Translations under genes and position numbers: made by a program
The notes under the pieces: generated by a model
What the model was told of the DNA's origin: nothing
Database searches by the model: none
The model's input: only the letters and a program-made list of their open reading frames with translations
Shown: in pieces, positions 1 through 6,403 of the stretch
Layout of the letters: each line of letters opens with the position of its first letter
How positions within the stretch are numbered: position 1 is the stretch's first letter
Origin: an uncultured Campylobacter sp.
Lineage (GTDB): Bacteria > Campylobacterota > Campylobacteria > Campylobacterales > Campylobacteraceae
Direction of reading: 5' to 3'
DNA: 20,245 bases
Assembly: GCF_938030815.1 (NCBI RefSeq)
Contig: NZ_CALHII010000192.1
Span: 1 to 20,245 of the forward strand

Positions 1-654
1 GGGCGTTATGCGGATCTTGGGATTAAATTTGCTCTTAATAGCGCAAATAAAAGCAATGTCCCGCTCTTGAATGCCCAGCCTTTCGATGTCGTTAAAATCG
101 ACCGCGAGCTCTGCCTTGACATAGGCAAGAAAAAAAATGCTATCCGAACGATGGTGGAGATCACGGGCAAGCTAAAGCGGGAGTTTGGATTCGCTCTGGG
201 TGCTCAAGGGGTCGAAAACGCGCTGTCGCTGCGGCTCTTAAACAATTTGAAATTTAACTATCTGCAGGGAAATTTTATCGCAAAAGCGCTTGATCGCAGG
301 GAGATAGACGCTTTCATCGCGCGATTTAAAGATACGCCCAAGCTCGCAGCCATCGATAAAGATGAGTTTATCAGCTTCTTAAACGCGCTTGATTACAAAG
401 AGCTTGCTTTAAGCTTCGTTTCGCGCGCCGATGCGGGCGATCTGAGCCCTGGAGAGTTCGAAGGCTTTAGAGCAAAATTCGGCGAAATTTTAAACAAAAC
501 TCAAAGCGCGGGCAGTGAAAAATTTGCGCTAAATACAGAAATACGTAAGCAAATTTTAGATATTCTTTCGCTTGATTACCGCGTTTTGGCAAGCTTCATT
601 CAGAGCTTTAAAACGCGACTGGATCAGTTCATAAGCGATTTGGAGGCAGCATGA
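1..654 (+). CDS. Degenerate EAL-domain protein, C-terminal part (5' end outside window)
   Basis: The frame is open from base 1, so the gene starts upstream; the TTG at 67 is internal. The first ~110 residues fit the second half of an EAL (cyclic-di-GMP phosphodiesterase) domain: LGIKFAL, then FDVVKIDREL (the KID lysine strand), ALGAQGVE (the usual AEGVE strand) and YLQGNFIAKAL (the QGY/P segment). Catalytic positions look lost. The metal-binding DDFG stretch reads NSAN, and the first glutamate of EGVE is Gln. The fold is therefore probably kept without phosphodiesterase activity, as in EAL domains that act as c-di-GMP sensors or protein-binding modules; this is inference. About 100 further residues, mostly predicted helix, follow the EAL part and match no family I recognise. 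The stop overlaps the hisZ-like start (ATGA), and GGAGG at 642-646 serves the next gene, so the two are probably co-transcribed. Confidence 0.75.
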   Translation, partial: GRYADLGIKFALNSANKSNVPLLNAQPFDVVKIDRELCLDIGKKKNAIRTMVEITGKLKREFGFALGAQGVENALSLRLLNNLKFNYLQGNFIAKALDRREIDAFIARFKDTPKLAAIDKDEFISFLNALDYKELALSFVSRADAGDLSPGEFEGFRAKFGEILNKTQSAGSEKFALNTEIRKQILDILSLDYRVLASFIQSFKTRLDQFISDLEAA

Positions 655-1514
655 TAGATAGCGTTAGCGCCGATTTCGATCACGAGATACCAAACGGCTC
701 GAGGCTGTATTTCGGAAAGAGCGCGCAGCTCAAGCGCGAGCTGGAAAATAAAGCGAGCGAAATCCTCGTTAAAAACGGCTTTAGCGAAATTTTGACGCCA
801 TATTTTTCATATCATCAACACCTAAGCGTCGCGCCGCAAAAGCTTCTTAAGCTCTCCGATCCCACGAACCACGAGCTTGCGCTTCGCGCAGACAGCACCG
901 TGGACGTCGTGCGTATCGTGCGTAAGCGGCTGAAAGACGATAAGTTAAGGCGGCTATTTTACGTCCAGCCTACCTTCAAATACCCAAGCGACGAGTTTTA
1001 TCAGATCGGCGCGGAGCTGATCGGGGAGAAAAATCTGCCCCTTGCGATCAAAATCGCGCAGGAATTTTTTAAAGAATTTGATCTTATGCCCGCGCTTCAG
1101 CTGAGCAATATCGAAATTCCGAAAAAAATTTGCGAAATTTTAAACCTGCCGCTTGAAATTTTTGAAAAGGGTAAGATTGAGACGCTGCTTGAGCAAAATT
1201 TGCCTTGGCTGGACGCTACGGCTCGCGCCACGTCGCTAAAGGACGTACAGGCTCTGCGGACGCAGGTGCCTGAAGAGCTAAAGCCGTGTTTGGATGAAAT
1301 TTTAAACTTAGGCGTGGATTACGAGCGTATCTGCGTTTCGCTGCTGTATTACTCTAAAATGCGCTATTATGACGCGCTATTTTTTAGATTTTTGGATGCG
1401 GGCGCGGTGTATTGTAACGGCGGAAATTACGAGATTGACGGGCTAAAATCCAGCGGCTTTGCGCTGCTAGTGGATGCTTTGATAGAAAAAATTATGCAAA
1501 AGGATGAAAAATGA
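651..1514 (+). CDS. hisZ: HisZ-like ATP phosphoribosyltransferase regulatory subunit
   Basis: This is a 287-residue class II aminoacyl-tRNA-synthetase-like protein of the HisZ type, a HisRS paralogue that activates short-form HisG at the first step of histidine biosynthesis. Recognisable stretches are an N-terminal helix and strand ending in GFSEILTPYFSYH, then LRADSTVDVVRIV, the motif-2-like LFYVQPTFKYP, and EFYQIGAELIG. The motif-2 arginine of true synthetases is Lys here, which fits a protein that does not charge tRNA. It is shorter than the ~390 residues usual for HisZ, and no tRNA anticodon-binding domain is visible. The start is set by GGAGG at 642-646 and the ATGA overlap with the upstream gene. 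Its own stop overlaps purA in the same way. Next-door hisZ and purA also occur in other proteobacteria, which supports the call. Whether this genome has a short HisG cannot be seen here. Confidence 0.72.
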   Translation: MIDSVSADFDHEIPNGSRLYFGKSAQLKRELENKASEILVKNGFSEILTPYFSYHQHLSVAPQKLLKLSDPTNHELALRADSTVDVVRIVRKRLKDDKLRRLFYVQPTFKYPSDEFYQIGAELIGEKNLPLAIKIAQEFFKEFDLMPALQLSNIEIPKKICEILNLPLEIFEKGKIETLLEQNLPWLDATARATSLKDVQALRTQVPEELKPCLDEILNLGVDYERICVSLLYYSKMRYYDALFFRFLDAGAVYCNGGNYEIDGLKSSGFALLVDALIEKIMQKDEK

Positions 1515-2761
1515 GCAAAGTTGACGTAGTCATCGGCGCCCAGTGGGGCGATGAGGGCAAGGGCAAGATCGTAGATATGATAAGCGCGAATTACGATTTC
1601 GTATGCCGCAGCAGCGGCGGGCACAACGCAGGCCACACCATCGTTATAAACGGCGAGAAATTTGCGCTACATCTGGTGCCTAGCGGCGTGCTTCATAAAA
1701 ATATCATCAACATCATCGGAAACGGCGTCGTCATCAACCCCGATGTGCTGATTACCGAGATGGCGCAGTTTGAAAATTTAAAGGGCAGATTTTTCATAAG
1801 CGAGAAAGCGTTTTTAAATTTACAGTACCACTCGCTGATCGATCAGGCGCGCGAAAAGAGCAAGGGCGAGCTTGCGATCGGCACCACCGGCAAGGGCATA
1901 GGGCCTGCGTATGCCGATAAGATCGCGCGCACGGGACACCGCGTAGCGGAGCTTTTGGAGCCCGAAAGACTTGCCGAGGCGCTATCGCGGGATTTCGCTT
2001 CGCATGAGAGCGTTTTTGAAAAAGCGGGGGTTAAAATTCCTAGCAAGCTTGAAATTTACGATGAGCTAAAGCGCTATAAAAGCGCGCTCGAGCCATACAT
2101 CGCAGATACCACGCACATGTTGTGGAAGGCGCTTGATTACGACAAGCGCGTGCTCGTAGAAGGGGCGCAAGGAAGCCTGCTTGATATCGATCACGGCACC
2201 TATCCTTACGTCACGAGCTCGACTACTATCGCGGGCGGGGCTTGCAGCGGCCTTGGGCTCGCGCCGAAAGATATCGGCACGGTGATGGGAATTTTAAAAG
2301 CCTACACCACCCGCGTGGGCAACGGTGCGTTTCCTACCGAGGATGAAGGCCCGCAAGGCGAGGCGATGCGCGAGATCGGCAAGGAGTACGGCACCACGAC
2401 TGGCAGGGCGCGCCGCTGCGGCTGGTTCGACGGAGTGGCTACGAAATACGCCGTGCGTCTTAGCGGCATCGACAAGCTCGCGCTTATGAAGCTTGATGTA
2501 TTAGACGGCTTTGAGAGCATTAAAATTTGCCGCGCATATCGCTACAAGGGTGAGGAGATCGATTATTTCCCGATCGATTTGGAAGCGGCCGAGCCGGTTT
2601 ATGAGCAGATGCCGGGCTGGGACAGCGTCAAAGGAATTTCAAAATTTGAGGATCTGCCGCAAAACGCGCAAAATTATATCCGCAAAATAGAGGAGCTAAG
2701 CGGCGCGAAAGTGGGCTTTATCTCCACCAGTCCGGAAAGAAGCGACACGATAATTTTATAA
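1511..2761 (+). CDS. purA: Adenylosuccinate synthetase
   Basis: This cytoplasmic enzyme joins IMP and aspartate using GTP to give adenylosuccinate, the first committed step from IMP to AMP. At 416 residues it has normal family length. The N-terminal signature IGAQWGDEGKGKIVD is intact, with the catalytic Asp14 and GTP-loop residues. GGHNAGHT contains the second catalytic residue, His42. Further conserved blocks are TTGKGIGPAYADK, LVEGAQGSLLDIDHGTYPYVTSS, TTTGRARRCGWFD and the C-terminal STSPERSDTI. ATGA overlap with the hisZ-like stop suggests translational coupling in the EAL - hisZ - purA transcript. A hairpin 5 bases past the stop may end it. Nothing about the protein is unusual. Confidence 0.98.
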   Translation: MSKVDVVIGAQWGDEGKGKIVDMISANYDFVCRSSGGHNAGHTIVINGEKFALHLVPSGVLHKNIINIIGNGVVINPDVLITEMAQFENLKGRFFISEKAFLNLQYHSLIDQAREKSKGELAIGTTGKGIGPAYADKIARTGHRVAELLEPERLAEALSRDFASHESVFEKAGVKIPSKLEIYDELKRYKSALEPYIADTTHMLWKALDYDKRVLVEGAQGSLLDIDHGTYPYVTSSTTIAGGACSGLGLAPKDIGTVMGILKAYTTRVGNGAFPTEDEGPQGEAMREIGKEYGTTTGRARRCGWFDGVATKYAVRLSGIDKLALMKLDVLDGFESIKICRAYRYKGEEIDYFPIDLEAAEPVYEQMPGWDSVKGISKFEDLPQNAQNYIRKIEELSGAKVGFISTSPERSDTIIL

Positions 2762-2766
2762 AATCG

Positions 2767-2797
2767 GGCGGAATTTTAAGAATTTTAAAATTCCGCC
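2767..2797 (+). terminator. Stem-loop after purA
   Basis: An 11-bp perfect inverted repeat (GGCGGAATTTT, 9-base loop, AAAATTCCGCC) begins 5 bases after the purA stop. The run after the stem is only GTTTG, so it lacks a good uridine tail. It is a possible weak terminator or a 3'-end stabilising hairpin. The A/T inner half has the same AAATTTT core as hairpins at 4544 and 17061. Confidence 0.45.
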
Positions 2798-2852
2798 GTT
2801 TGCAAACGCGGGCGGCGCGACCGCTCATAGAACTGAATTTAAAGGAACGATC

Positions 2853-3404
2853 ATGCGAATACGACTACCACACGTGCCATATATCGCGCATAAAATAGCG
2901 CTGGATCTGCTAAACTCGGGCTGCGTTACGCTCGGTGCGGGCATAGAGCCCGTCGCCAAGGAAGCGGACGAGATCATAAGGACCGATCTGCAAAAAGAAA
3001 GAGCGATAGACGAGCGCGCAAACGAGCTGATAGATGAGCGCATAAGCGAGCTAGATGAGATGAGCGTGAATAAAAAAGATATGTTTTGGCTCATCAAACG
3101 CCACATCGCAAACGACGAGAATTTCGAGCTAAATTTTGAGGATCGCTACGGCACCATATCGCATAAAATTTTAGAAACCGTTTGGAAGAAAAATTTGATC
3201 GATTACAAAGTCTCGGAAAACAGGCTAAAGACGATAATTTATAACGCGATCGACGAATATCTTAAAAATTATCAAAAGATTGAGGATGCGGTCTACGAAA
3301 AGATCGATGGCTACAAGCAAAAACTGATCCCGGGTACCGAAGAATACGAGCTTGTGTTTGAAAAGCTCTACGAAGAGGAGCTAAGAAAACGGGGCATGCT
3401 GTAA
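2853..3404 (+). CDS. DUF507 family protein
   Basis: This 183-residue, charged, mostly helical protein has no signal peptide or membrane segment and is probably cytoplasmic. The N-terminus MRIRLPHVPYIAHKIALDLL, the acidic/basic helices around DERANELIDERISELDEM, and the C-terminal block TEEYELVFEKLYEEELRKRG match the DUF507 family as I know it from Campylobacter and relatives. Its biochemical role is unknown. AAAGGAA at 2841-2847 gives a good ribosome-binding site. The stop codon TAA shares one base with the carA start (TAATG), so the two proteins are translationally coupled. C. jejuni, from memory, also keeps a DUF507 gene beside carA and near purA, so the association is old. That does not show a role in carbamoyl-phosphate synthesis. 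Confidence 0.85.
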   Translation: MRIRLPHVPYIAHKIALDLLNSGCVTLGAGIEPVAKEADEIIRTDLQKERAIDERANELIDERISELDEMSVNKKDMFWLIKRHIANDENFELNFEDRYGTISHKILETVWKKNLIDYKVSENRLKTIIYNAIDEYLKNYQKIEDAVYEKIDGYKQKLIPGTEEYELVFEKLYEEELRKRGML

Positions 3405-4522
3405 TGAACGCGTATATCTACATAGAAAATGGCATCTATCTGCAAGCCAAGGCGTTCGGCAAGGGCGGTAGCGCATTCGGCGAGCTCGTGTTTAACACCT
3501 CCGCCACCGGCTACGAAGAGATCATCTCGGATCCCAGCTACGCGGGGCAGTTTATTATTTTCACTATGCCTGAAATCGGTATCGTAGGTATCAACGAAAA
3601 CGACAAAGAAAGCTCCAAAATCCATGCCAGCGGAATTTTCGTAAGAAATTTTAACAACGAGCCTTCAAATTTCCGCTCGCAGATGAGCTTGGAGGATTAT
3701 TTTCTGCAAAACGGAAAATTCGGCGTTTACGACATCGACACTAGATTTTTAACCAAAATGCTGCGCGACGAGGGCAGTCTGCGCGCCTTCGTCTCTACCG
3801 AGATCAGCGATAAGGCGGCTCTTAAAAAGGCGCTTAGCGAGTCTGCGCGCATAGAGGAGATCAACTACGTAAGCATCGTAAGCACGAAGGCACCGTATAA
3901 GCACACATCGGGTCGCTGGAACGCCGAGCGCGGAAGCTACGCCCAGCCCGCAAGCTGCGGCAAAAAGATAGCCGTGATCGATTACGGCGTCAAGCGAAAT
4001 ATCCTAAACGAGCTTTGCGATCTGGGGCTCGGCGTCGAGGTTTTCCCGCACGACGTTAAAGCGGAGAGCCTGATTGCCAAATTTAAAGATGGGCAGATCG
4101 ACGGCGTGTTTTTATCAAACGGCCCGGGCGAGCCTCGCATGCTTAAAGAGGAGATCGCGCAGATCAAAAAGATGATCCAGGCGCGCGTGCCGATTTTTGG
4201 AATTTGCCTGGGTCATCAGCTGCTAAGCAACGCGATGGGATATGAGACTTACAAGCTAAAATTCGGCCAGCACGGCGCAAACCACCCCGTGCAAAATCTG
4301 CGCACCAAATCGATCGAGATCACCGCGCAAAACCACAACTACAACGTCCCCGAAACGATCGCGCAGATCTGCGAGATCACGCACCGAAACCTTTTCGACG
4401 GCACGATCGAGGGGGTTCGCTACAGGGAGTACCCCGTATTTTCGGTGCAGCACCACCCCGAAGCCAGCGCGGGGCCTACCGAGAGCAAATATATATTTAA
4501 AGAATTTCTTGAAATTTTATGA
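3404..4522 (+). CDS. carA: Carbamoyl-phosphate synthase small (glutaminase) subunit
   Basis: CarA hydrolyses glutamine and passes ammonia to CarB for carbamoyl phosphate, the precursor of pyrimidines and arginine. The 372-residue protein has the usual two parts. The N-terminal CPSase small-chain domain includes FGELVFNTSATGYEEIISDPSY. The C-terminal class I glutamine amidotransferase domain begins near KKIAVIDYGVKRNIL. The triad is complete: nucleophile Cys268 in FGICLGHQLL, His351 and Glu353 in SVQHHPEAS. LSNGPGEP and the AQNHNY strand are also present. The start overlaps the DUF507 stop by one base. No carB is in the window, so the large subunit is encoded elsewhere. A strong hairpin lies 21 bases after the stop. 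Confidence 0.97.
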   Translation: MNAYIYIENGIYLQAKAFGKGGSAFGELVFNTSATGYEEIISDPSYAGQFIIFTMPEIGIVGINENDKESSKIHASGIFVRNFNNEPSNFRSQMSLEDYFLQNGKFGVYDIDTRFLTKMLRDEGSLRAFVSTEISDKAALKKALSESARIEEINYVSIVSTKAPYKHTSGRWNAERGSYAQPASCGKKIAVIDYGVKRNILNELCDLGLGVEVFPHDVKAESLIAKFKDGQIDGVFLSNGPGEPRMLKEEIAQIKKMIQARVPIFGICLGHQLLSNAMGYETYKLKFGQHGANHPVQNLRTKSIEITAQNHNYNVPETIAQICEITHRNLFDGTIEGVRYREYPVFSVQHHPEASAGPTESKYIFKEFLEIL

Positions 4523-4543
4523 TTTTGAAATTTTGCCTGCATG

Positions 4544-4573
4544 AAATTTTACCGCGGCCCTGCGGTAAAATTT
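4544..4573 (+). terminator. Terminator-like hairpin after carA
   Basis: A 12-bp perfect inverted repeat (AAATTTTACCGC, loop GGCCCT, GCGGTAAAATTT) is followed by TTAAATTT. The A-rich left and U-rich right arms would work in either direction. It lies 21 bases after the carA stop and is the most likely end of the DUF507-carA transcript. Confidence 0.65.
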
Positions 4574-5440
4574 TAAATTTGCGGAAGGCTTTAAATTCTA
4601 ACGCGGTCTTTGCATTGTAAATTTAAAGCCCGTCGCAGCCTGGATAATTGCAGGCTGGAGCGGTACGCAAAGCGCGCTTTTGCGAACTAAGGATTGCCGC
4701 GGTGATTTTGGATTAAGCAGCTTTTTGGATGAAGCGATCTGTGCTAGTTGCGATTTTAAATTTAAACCGGCTGCGCACCGCATGCTTTTCATTCGTGAGA
4801 TTTTTGCATCCGCTTAGCTTTTAAGCGCACGCGCGGCTAAATTTTATGCGTTTTAAATTTAAAAATTGGGCTTGGCGCGCTTAGTCCTTTCAAAAAACAG
4901 ATCCTGCGGCACATTTCTCATAGCTTCAAGTCCTTTAAATTTTACGAACCGTTTTGTTGCCGTCAAAAGTTGCGCTAGTAAGCTGCCCTGTCGCCCGTAA
5001 AATTTTATCTAACGTCGCCCGCCCGTTAAAGTCTTATTGACGCAATTTTGCCAGTTATGCCCTAGTTTTTGATAAATTATACCTGCCCTTCAAACCTTAT
5101 CGGCGCCGTTTCATTTCCCTCTAAAAGCCATTTGCCTAAAATAAAATTCCGCTCCGCCGCGTAGTGAAATTTTACCTGCGCCAGCTTTGGAATTTTACTT
5201 TCAGCCGCTCTTAAATCTTTTTCGCACCAATAAGATTTAGCTCGCGTCACTTTAAATTTTGCCAATCTCTATGCTGCAGTTTTTACTCACGCTTCTTTTT
5301 TAATCCCGCCCATATTTGTACCTAAAATAAGAGTTGTGTTACTTTATGAAATTAAATTTTTAACTTAACATTATTTTAAGCTCAATAAAAGAGAAAATTT
5401 GAAAGAATTTCGTTTGAAATTTCGCCTTGAGGGGTCTGCT
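4574..5440. other. Long spacer without a convincing gene
   Basis: About 870 bases separate the carA terminator from the response-regulator start. Short open frames exist on the minus strand (4598-4792 and 5077-5265), but they have poor starts, no good ribosome-binding site and no family resemblance. The DNA is rich in AAATTT words. Small hairpins occur, for example CGCTTA / TAAGCG at 4811-4827. GATAAATTATA at 5071-5081 reads TATAATTTATC on the minus strand and could be a minus-strand -10, with no gene to serve. From about 5320 the DNA becomes very AT-rich (TAAAAT at 5323-5328, TTAACTTAACA near 5360) and probably holds the response-regulator promoter. Confidence 0.5.
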
Positions 5441-6124
5441 ATGAGCTGCGCTTTAAAAGAGCTGGACGTCTTGCTAGTCGAGGATGATACTAAATTACTA
5501 GCCTCGCTGCATAAGGCGTTTGAGGGTATTTTTAACAACGTTTACAATGCCCAAAACGGGCTTGAAGGTGTGAAAAAATTCAAAAAATTTAGTCCTAATC
5601 TCGTCATTACCGATATTTTAATGCCGATCGAGGATGGGCTTGAGATGATACGCCAGATCAAGCAGATCTTTCCACATGCCCCTATCGTGGTGCTTAGCGG
5701 CTTCAGTAGGGAGGAGCAGCTAAAAGGCGTTATGGAGATTGGCGTCGAGCGGTATTACTTTAAGCCGGTAGATATCGCCGCATTTGTGCTAGAGATAAGT
5801 GCGCTGATGAAGTCTAAGCTGAACTCTGTACGAGTCGTAAATATGGGCGCAGGCTACGTATTTGACGGACTTCGTCGTATTTTACTGAAGGATAGCGAGC
5901 AGATCGTGCTTACTAAAAAGGAGCTTTCTTTTGTTTCGCTGCTAGCCAGTCGCGTGGGCGAGCTGGTGCTTTACGAGGAGATCAAGCGTTATGTTTGGAC
6001 CGAAGGAGCCGTGAGTGATACGGCGCTTCGCACCTTCGTCAAGCGTATCCGTGATAAAGTGGGTGGTGAAATCATAAAAAACGTCCCGAGCCTAGGATAC
6101 AAGATCGAGCCTGAGCCAGCTTAG
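5441..6124 (+). CDS. OmpR/PhoB-family response regulator (orphan)
   Basis: Counted from ATG 5441 this is 227 residues, the normal family size. GAGGGG at 5429-5434 sits 6 bases before that ATG, so I prefer it to the in-frame TTG at 5399, which has no site. The receiver domain (about 8-120) has the acidic pair in LLVEDD (Glu14, Asp15, Asp16), the phospho-acceptor Asp58 in VITDILMP, Ser86 in VVLSGFS and Lys108 in YYFKPV, so it should be phosphorylatable. The C-terminal winged-helix DNA-binding domain (about 135-225) includes LTKKELSFVSLLASRVGELV, the recognition-helix region ALRTFVKRIRDKV and the NVPSLGYKI wing. It is therefore a two-component transcription regulator. No histidine kinase lies on either side in this window, so its partner and signal are unknown. 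The long AT-rich upstream spacer may contain its own binding sites. Confidence 0.9.
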   Translation: MSCALKELDVLLVEDDTKLLASLHKAFEGIFNNVYNAQNGLEGVKKFKKFSPNLVITDILMPIEDGLEMIRQIKQIFPHAPIVVLSGFSREEQLKGVMEIGVERYYFKPVDIAAFVLEISALMKSKLNSVRVVNMGAGYVFDGLRRILLKDSEQIVLTKKELSFVSLLASRVGELVLYEEIKRYVWTEGAVSDTALRTFVKRIRDKVGGEIIKNVPSLGYKIEPEPA

Positions 6125-6168
6125 ATTTGATTGCGTTTTTGCCGCTTTGTAATTTACGGAATTGCACT

Positions 6169-6255
6169 CGTAAAATTTTGCGTTTAAATATGCCGCGATT
6201 AATGCGGAGCGAGGCAGAATTCCGCGCTCAAAGCGCAACAGATTAAAATTTTACG
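6169..6255. other. Nested inverted repeats between response regulator and addB
   Basis: Outer arms CGTAAAATTTT (6169-6179) and AAAATTTTACG (6245-6255) are an 11-bp perfect inverted repeat. They enclose two smaller hairpins, CCGC/GCGG (6193-6207) and GCGCT/AGCGC (6224-6236). Drawn as RNA this is a three-way junction of 87 bases. The outer arms use a word that is common in this DNA, so chance is a real alternative. A separate 9-bp stem GCTAAATTT/AAATTTAGC lies at 6270-6296. Confidence 0.3.
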
Positions 6256-6349
6256 CTCATCTGAAATTTGCTAAATTTGACTTGATAAAATTTAGCCTCT
6301 CAAGCTTTTCAAAAACTTCTTTGCTTAAAAGCCCAAACTAAAAATTTCT

Positions 6350-6358
6350 TGCTAAAAT
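6350..6358 (+). promoter_or_regulatory. Extended -10 promoter for addAB (predicted)
   Basis: TGCTAAAAT is an extended -10 (TGn plus TAAAAT), 45 bases before the addB TTG. No -35 is evident, as is usual for Campylobacter vegetative promoters. Confidence 0.4.
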
Positions 6359-6403
6359 ATCGCAAAATTCCGCGTTCTGCGAATCGCTCATAAAGGATTT
6401 GTT

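Noticed and set aside
4598..4792. Minus-strand open frame of 64 codons
   Set aside because: No good ribosome-binding site, no family features, low-complexity translation of AAATTT-rich spacer.
5077..5265. Minus-strand open frame of 62 codons
   Set aside because: Starts with TTG, weak upstream site, no recognisable motif, and no promoter in the right place.
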